Source: Neorhizobium sp. SHOUNA12A
Lineage (GTDB): Bacteria; Pseudomonadota; Alphaproteobacteria; Rhizobiales; Rhizobiaceae
Assembly (NCBI RefSeq): GCF_023006505.1
Contig: NZ_JALBGV010000066.1
Location: forward strand, 1 to 33,725
Reading direction: 5' to 3'
Length of the DNA stretch: 33,725 nt
The stretch's first letter is position 1, and the number at the start of each line of letters is the position of its first letter. The position numbers were made by a program, and so were the translations under genes. Shown here one piece after another: positions 31,593 to 33,725 of the stretch. The notes under the pieces are model-generated. The model saw nothing but the letters and a program-made list of their open reading frames with translations. It was not told where the DNA came from and made no database searches.

Positions 31593-32387
31593 CTAACTTA
31601 ACTCTCGGACGAAGCTCGTGAATTCGGCACAAAGTGCTGTCATCCATTCGCCGTCGCCCTCTCTGTAAATGCCCGTCCAGCCGCAGCTGGCAGGGAAGAT
31701 CTTCTGCTTGACCGAAACGCCGGCCTCGCTCAGGCGCGTTGCATAACCTACCGTTTCATCGCGCAGCGGATCGTCTTCCGATGTCACGATAAGAGCCGGT
31801 GCGACACCCGAAAGCCGCGAACAGAGGCAGGGTGCCGCATAAGGATGCTGGAACCCGCAATGGGAGCCGAGATAATGGCTCCAGCCTTCCGCCCAACGTT
31901 CGCCCATGCCGATATCGTCCGCCTTGCGAAACGATCGGGTGGCCATCATCGGGTCGATCATCGGCGACAGCAAAATCTGGCCGTTCAGCTCGCCGGGCAT
32001 CAGGTCACGCGCCTTCAGCGCCACGCCGGCCGCAACATTGCCGCCCGCCTCGTCACCCGCCACAAAAAGCTGGGACTTGGCACTGCCAAACTGTTTGCGC
32101 CGGCCGGCAAGGCACTGGAGCGCCGCAAATGCGCATTCCATAGCCTGCGGAAACATGTTGTGCGAAACGCTGCTGTAATCGGCTTCCAGTACCACGGCCC
32201 CTGCTTCCGCCAGCGCCTTGGCGACCGGACGTTCGTTTTCGGCCCGCAGCTCATTAAGAAACGCACCGCCCCGCAGGTAAAGCACCAGCGGCGGAACCTT
32301 GCCCTTGGCAGCGCCTTCATAGACGCGCATGGGGACAGCCGGCTTGGCCGACTTGTCAAATGCGATATTTTCCCACTGCGCAATCAT
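31593..32387 (-). CDS. Alpha/beta-hydrolase-fold protein (HSL type) lacking the catalytic residues
   Basis: The 264-aa protein has the fold and order of hormone-sensitive-lipase-type esterases, but every catalytic landmark is changed. The oxyanion HGGG motif reads LYLRGGAF (Arg39-Gly40-Gly41). The nucleophile motif GDSAGG reads VAGDEAGGNVAAG with Glu113 in place of Ser. The Asp206 of DPLRDE is kept. The segment where the catalytic His should follow (FPASCGWTG, 231-239) has no His. The gene is intact, has GAGGG before ATG 32387, and shows no frameshift. It is probably a pseudoenzyme that binds rather than hydrolyses. The plant gibberellin receptor GID1 is a known case of such a change in this fold. 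It is the first gene before the adaptor and pump, and divergent from LysR. It could sense or carry a pump substrate; this is inference. Confidence 0.85.
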   Translation of the reverse strand: MIAQWENIAFDKSAKPAVPMRVYEGAAKGKVPPLVLYLRGGAFLNELRAENERPVAKALAEAGAVVLEADYSSVSHNMFPQAMECAFAALQCLAGRRKQFGSAKSQLFVAGDEAGGNVAAGVALKARDLMPGELNGQILLSPMIDPMMATRSFRKADDIGMGERWAEGWSHYLGSHCGFQHPYAAPCLCSRLSGVAPALIVTSEDDPLRDETVGYATRLSEAGVSVKQKIFPASCGWTGIYREGDGEWMTALCAEFTSFVRELS

Positions 32388-32400
32388 TGAAAAACCCTCG

Positions 32401-32432
32401 GGCAAACCCCTAGTAAAAACGGGGTGCTTGCC
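32401..32432 (-). promoter_or_regulatory. Leader hairpin before the hydrolase-fold gene
   Basis: GGCAA/TTGCC (32401-32405 with 32428-32432) and ACCCC/GGGGT (32406-32410 with 32421-32425) form a ten-pair stem with a 2-base bulge and a 10-base T/A-rich loop. It ends 13 bases before the start codon, next to the GAGGG ribosome site. It could control translation or act as a DNA operator. Confidence 0.5.
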
Positions 32433-32491
32433 GTCAATCTTGAACCTGATATTATTATTCGGGTGAAAACACACAAGCTAACGGCATTCGA

Positions 32492-32522
32492 CAACACTAT
32501 TCCATATTTCGGAACAATGTTG
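32492..32522. promoter_or_regulatory. 31-bp near-palindrome, LysR operator candidate
   Basis: The left arm CAACACTATTCC (32492-32503) and the right arm GGAACAATGTTG (32511-32522) are symmetric at 10 of 12 positions around a 7-base A/T-rich centre. They include a T-N11-A core. The site is 22 bases upstream of the LysR start and in the region shared with the efflux operon. Binding by that LysR protein is inferred. Confidence 0.6.
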
Positions 32523-32544
32523 CGGCGCAGCAGGAATCAAGGCA

Positions 32545-33480
32545 ATGGATCAGCTTTCGGCAATGCGCGTATTCGTTCGCGTCGTGGAAACCGGCAATTT
32601 TACCCGGGCTGCGGCCACTCTCAATATGCCCAAAACGACGGTGACCAATCTCGTCCAGAGCCTCGAGAGCCATCTGCGCACGACGCTGCTCAACCGCACC
32701 ACCCGCAAGGTGATGGTGACGACGGATGGCGCGCTCTATTATGAGCGCGCCATGCAGATAATCTCCGAACTCGACGAGCTCGACGGCAGCATGTCGAATT
32801 CGCAGAGCCAGCCATCCGGCCGGCTGCGCGTGGAAATGGCCGGCGCCTTCGCCGATTTGCTGGTCATTCCGAATTTATGCGATTTCCATAAGCGTTTTCC
32901 GCAGATCAGGCTCGATATCGGCGTCGGCGACCGGCTGGTCGACTATATCGCCGAAAACGTCGACTGCGCCCTGCGCGCCGGCACCCCGACCGACCAGTCG
33001 CTGATTGCCCGCAAGGTCGGCGAGATCAGCATGTCGGCCTATGCAGCACCTCTCTACATCCGCAACTTCGGCGCCCCTGAACGCCCGCAGGACCTGCAGG
33101 AAGACCATCTGGCCGTCGGTTACCTGAACGCCCAGTCCAGCCGGGTGAGATCCATGGAATTCCGTCGCGACGACGAAAACCTGGAAATCACGCCCCGATA
33201 CGTCGTCTCCGTCAACGATGCCCGGACCTATGTGAACGCAGCGATTTCCGGCATGGGCATCATCCAGTCGCCGCGCTTCATGGTGAAGGAGACGGTGGAG
33301 AAGGGCGAATTGGTCGAAGTTCTCTCCGACTGGCACTGCGCGTCGCTACCCCTCTACATCGTCTATCCGCAGACCCGCCACCTCTCCAACAAGGTGCGGG
33401 TCTTCGTCGATTGGCTCGCCAAGCTGGTTCAGAATCTCAAGGTCGAGGAAAGCCGCGAGCAGATGCGCAAGGCAAGCTAG
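32545..33480 (+). CDS. LysR-family transcriptional regulator of the efflux locus
   Basis: The 311-aa protein is of the CrgA-like LysR branch: an N-terminal winged helix-turn-helix (from MRVFVRVVETGNFTRAAATL through KTTVTNLVQSLESHL, given here as VVETGNFTRAA and TTVTNLVQSLE), then a full effector domain (about residues 90-300). An AGGAATCAAGG region precedes ATG 32545. The protein is divergently placed from the hydrolase-fold/adaptor/pump unit, and its operator candidate lies 22 bases upstream. This is the usual arrangement for a local regulator that controls both itself and the neighbour. Inducer unknown. No terminator is seen after it; an insertion sequence lies beyond. Confidence 0.9.
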   Translation: MDQLSAMRVFVRVVETGNFTRAAATLNMPKTTVTNLVQSLESHLRTTLLNRTTRKVMVTTDGALYYERAMQIISELDELDGSMSNSQSQPSGRLRVEMAGAFADLLVIPNLCDFHKRFPQIRLDIGVGDRLVDYIAENVDCALRAGTPTDQSLIARKVGEISMSAYAAPLYIRNFGAPERPQDLQEDHLAVGYLNAQSSRVRSMEFRRDDENLEITPRYVVSVNDARTYVNAAISGMGIIQSPRFMVKETVEKGELVEVLSDWHCASLPLYIVYPQTRHLSNKVRVFVDWLAKLVQNLKVEESREQMRKAS

Positions 33481-33599
33481 GCCCGTTTTACCAACGAGGC
33501 GACGAAAGCCCGAATGTCAGGCGACGTCTTGAGAACTGAGTATCACTGTCCCAGCGAGGCGTCGCCCCAGAAGGCAATGAATGCCACCCTTTCCGTCAT

Positions 33600-33725
33600 C
33601 GTCTGCTGCCTAGGTGTTTGATCCCGGCATTTGATGGTGCATCATTTTCCTTGGCATGGAGGGAAGCACTATGGGCCAGGTTTTACATGGGAGCGCCACG
33701 ACGACAGAGGCAGTCCGTCGAGCAA
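33600..33725 (+). mobile_element. Left end of an IS481-type insertion sequence (partial)
   Basis: The transposase start at 33671 lies inside an element that continues past the window. The left boundary was not fixed. The sequence from about 33603 onward (starting TGCTGCC) is a guess at the inverted-repeat end, since the right end is not visible for comparison. The 120 bases between the LysR stop and this point contain no gene or terminator. Confidence 0.5.
33671..33725 (+). CDS. IS481-family transposase, N-terminal fragment at window edge
   Basis: ATG 33671 follows GGAGGGAAGCACT and opens a frame that runs off the right edge. The visible 18 residues (MGQVLHGSATTTEAVRRA) match the conserved start of a common rhizobial IS481-type transposase, which continues with a helix-turn-helix and a DDE catalytic core outside this window. 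Whether the copy is intact cannot be judged. It inserts beyond the LysR gene without disturbing it. Confidence 0.8.
   Translation, partial: MGQVLHGSATTTEAVRRA

Noticed and set aside
33481..33600. Short direct similarities (GAGGCGACGA, CAGGCGACGT, GAGGCGTCGC) after the LysR gene
   Set aside because: They are too short and imperfect to call a repeat array; there is no CRISPR-like spacing.

Overview
The window looks like a chromosomal stretch from an alphaproteobacterium of the Rhizobiaceae (Rhizobium/Agrobacterium/Ensifer type). The reasons are GC-rich coding sequence, a fused SecDF, a rhizobial-type FAD/GcvT demethylase, a DUF1127 peptide, a PmtA-like methyltransferase, and a GGAAC-N16-CGTTT promoter of the kind used by the alphaproteobacterial general-stress sigma factor EcfG. 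The species cannot be named from sequence alone. No tRNA, rRNA or CRISPR array was seen.

Left part (1-9568): a probably acquired, AT-richer ORF with PD-(D/E)XK-like nuclease motifs sits directly before a corrinoid-protein reactivase (2Fe-2S + ASKHA). A LysR regulator, a DUF1127 peptide, a GlxA/AraC-type regulator, a two-gene signalling unit (tandem receiver plus degenerate GGDEF) and an 837-aa dimethylglycine/sarcosine dehydrogenase-like FAD enzyme follow. The reactivase, GlxA-type regulator and demethylase are the parts expected around corrinoid-dependent N-methyl (betaine-type) demethylation. The methyltransferase genes themselves are not in the window.

Middle part (9723-18477): a large MscS-type channel is divergent from a small stress membrane protein with the EcfG-type promoter. 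Then comes a leftward row of DUF924, UPF0303, SsuE/MsuE-like FMN reductase and FAD/NAD(P)-binding protein genes, a small secreted Thr-rich protein, and a single-domain response regulator. A TerC-family membrane protein and a His-rich cupin follow on the + strand. The cupin has a structured leader with two mutually exclusive helix sets.

Right-middle part (18562-26979): a candidate promoter is followed at once by a terminator hairpin, then a small membrane protein of unknown function, fused secDF and a YqaA-type membrane protein. Next are a TetR regulator behind a PmtA-like methyltransferase, an APC-type permease, a HAD phosphatase, a 48-aa glycine-zipper peptide and a sugar-dehydrogenase-like SDR.

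Right part (26991-33725): a leftward three-gene unit encodes an alpha/beta-hydrolase-fold protein, a periplasmic adaptor and an RND (AcrB-type) inner-membrane pump. It is divergent from a LysR gene, with a 31-bp near-palindrome and a leader hairpin in the shared intergenic region. The hydrolase-fold protein has lost all recognisable catalytic residues (HGG to RGG, GDSAGG to GDEAGG, no C-terminal His), so it looks like a pseudoenzyme built into a drug-efflux operon. This is the most unusual protein in the window. An IS481-type transposase begins at the right edge.
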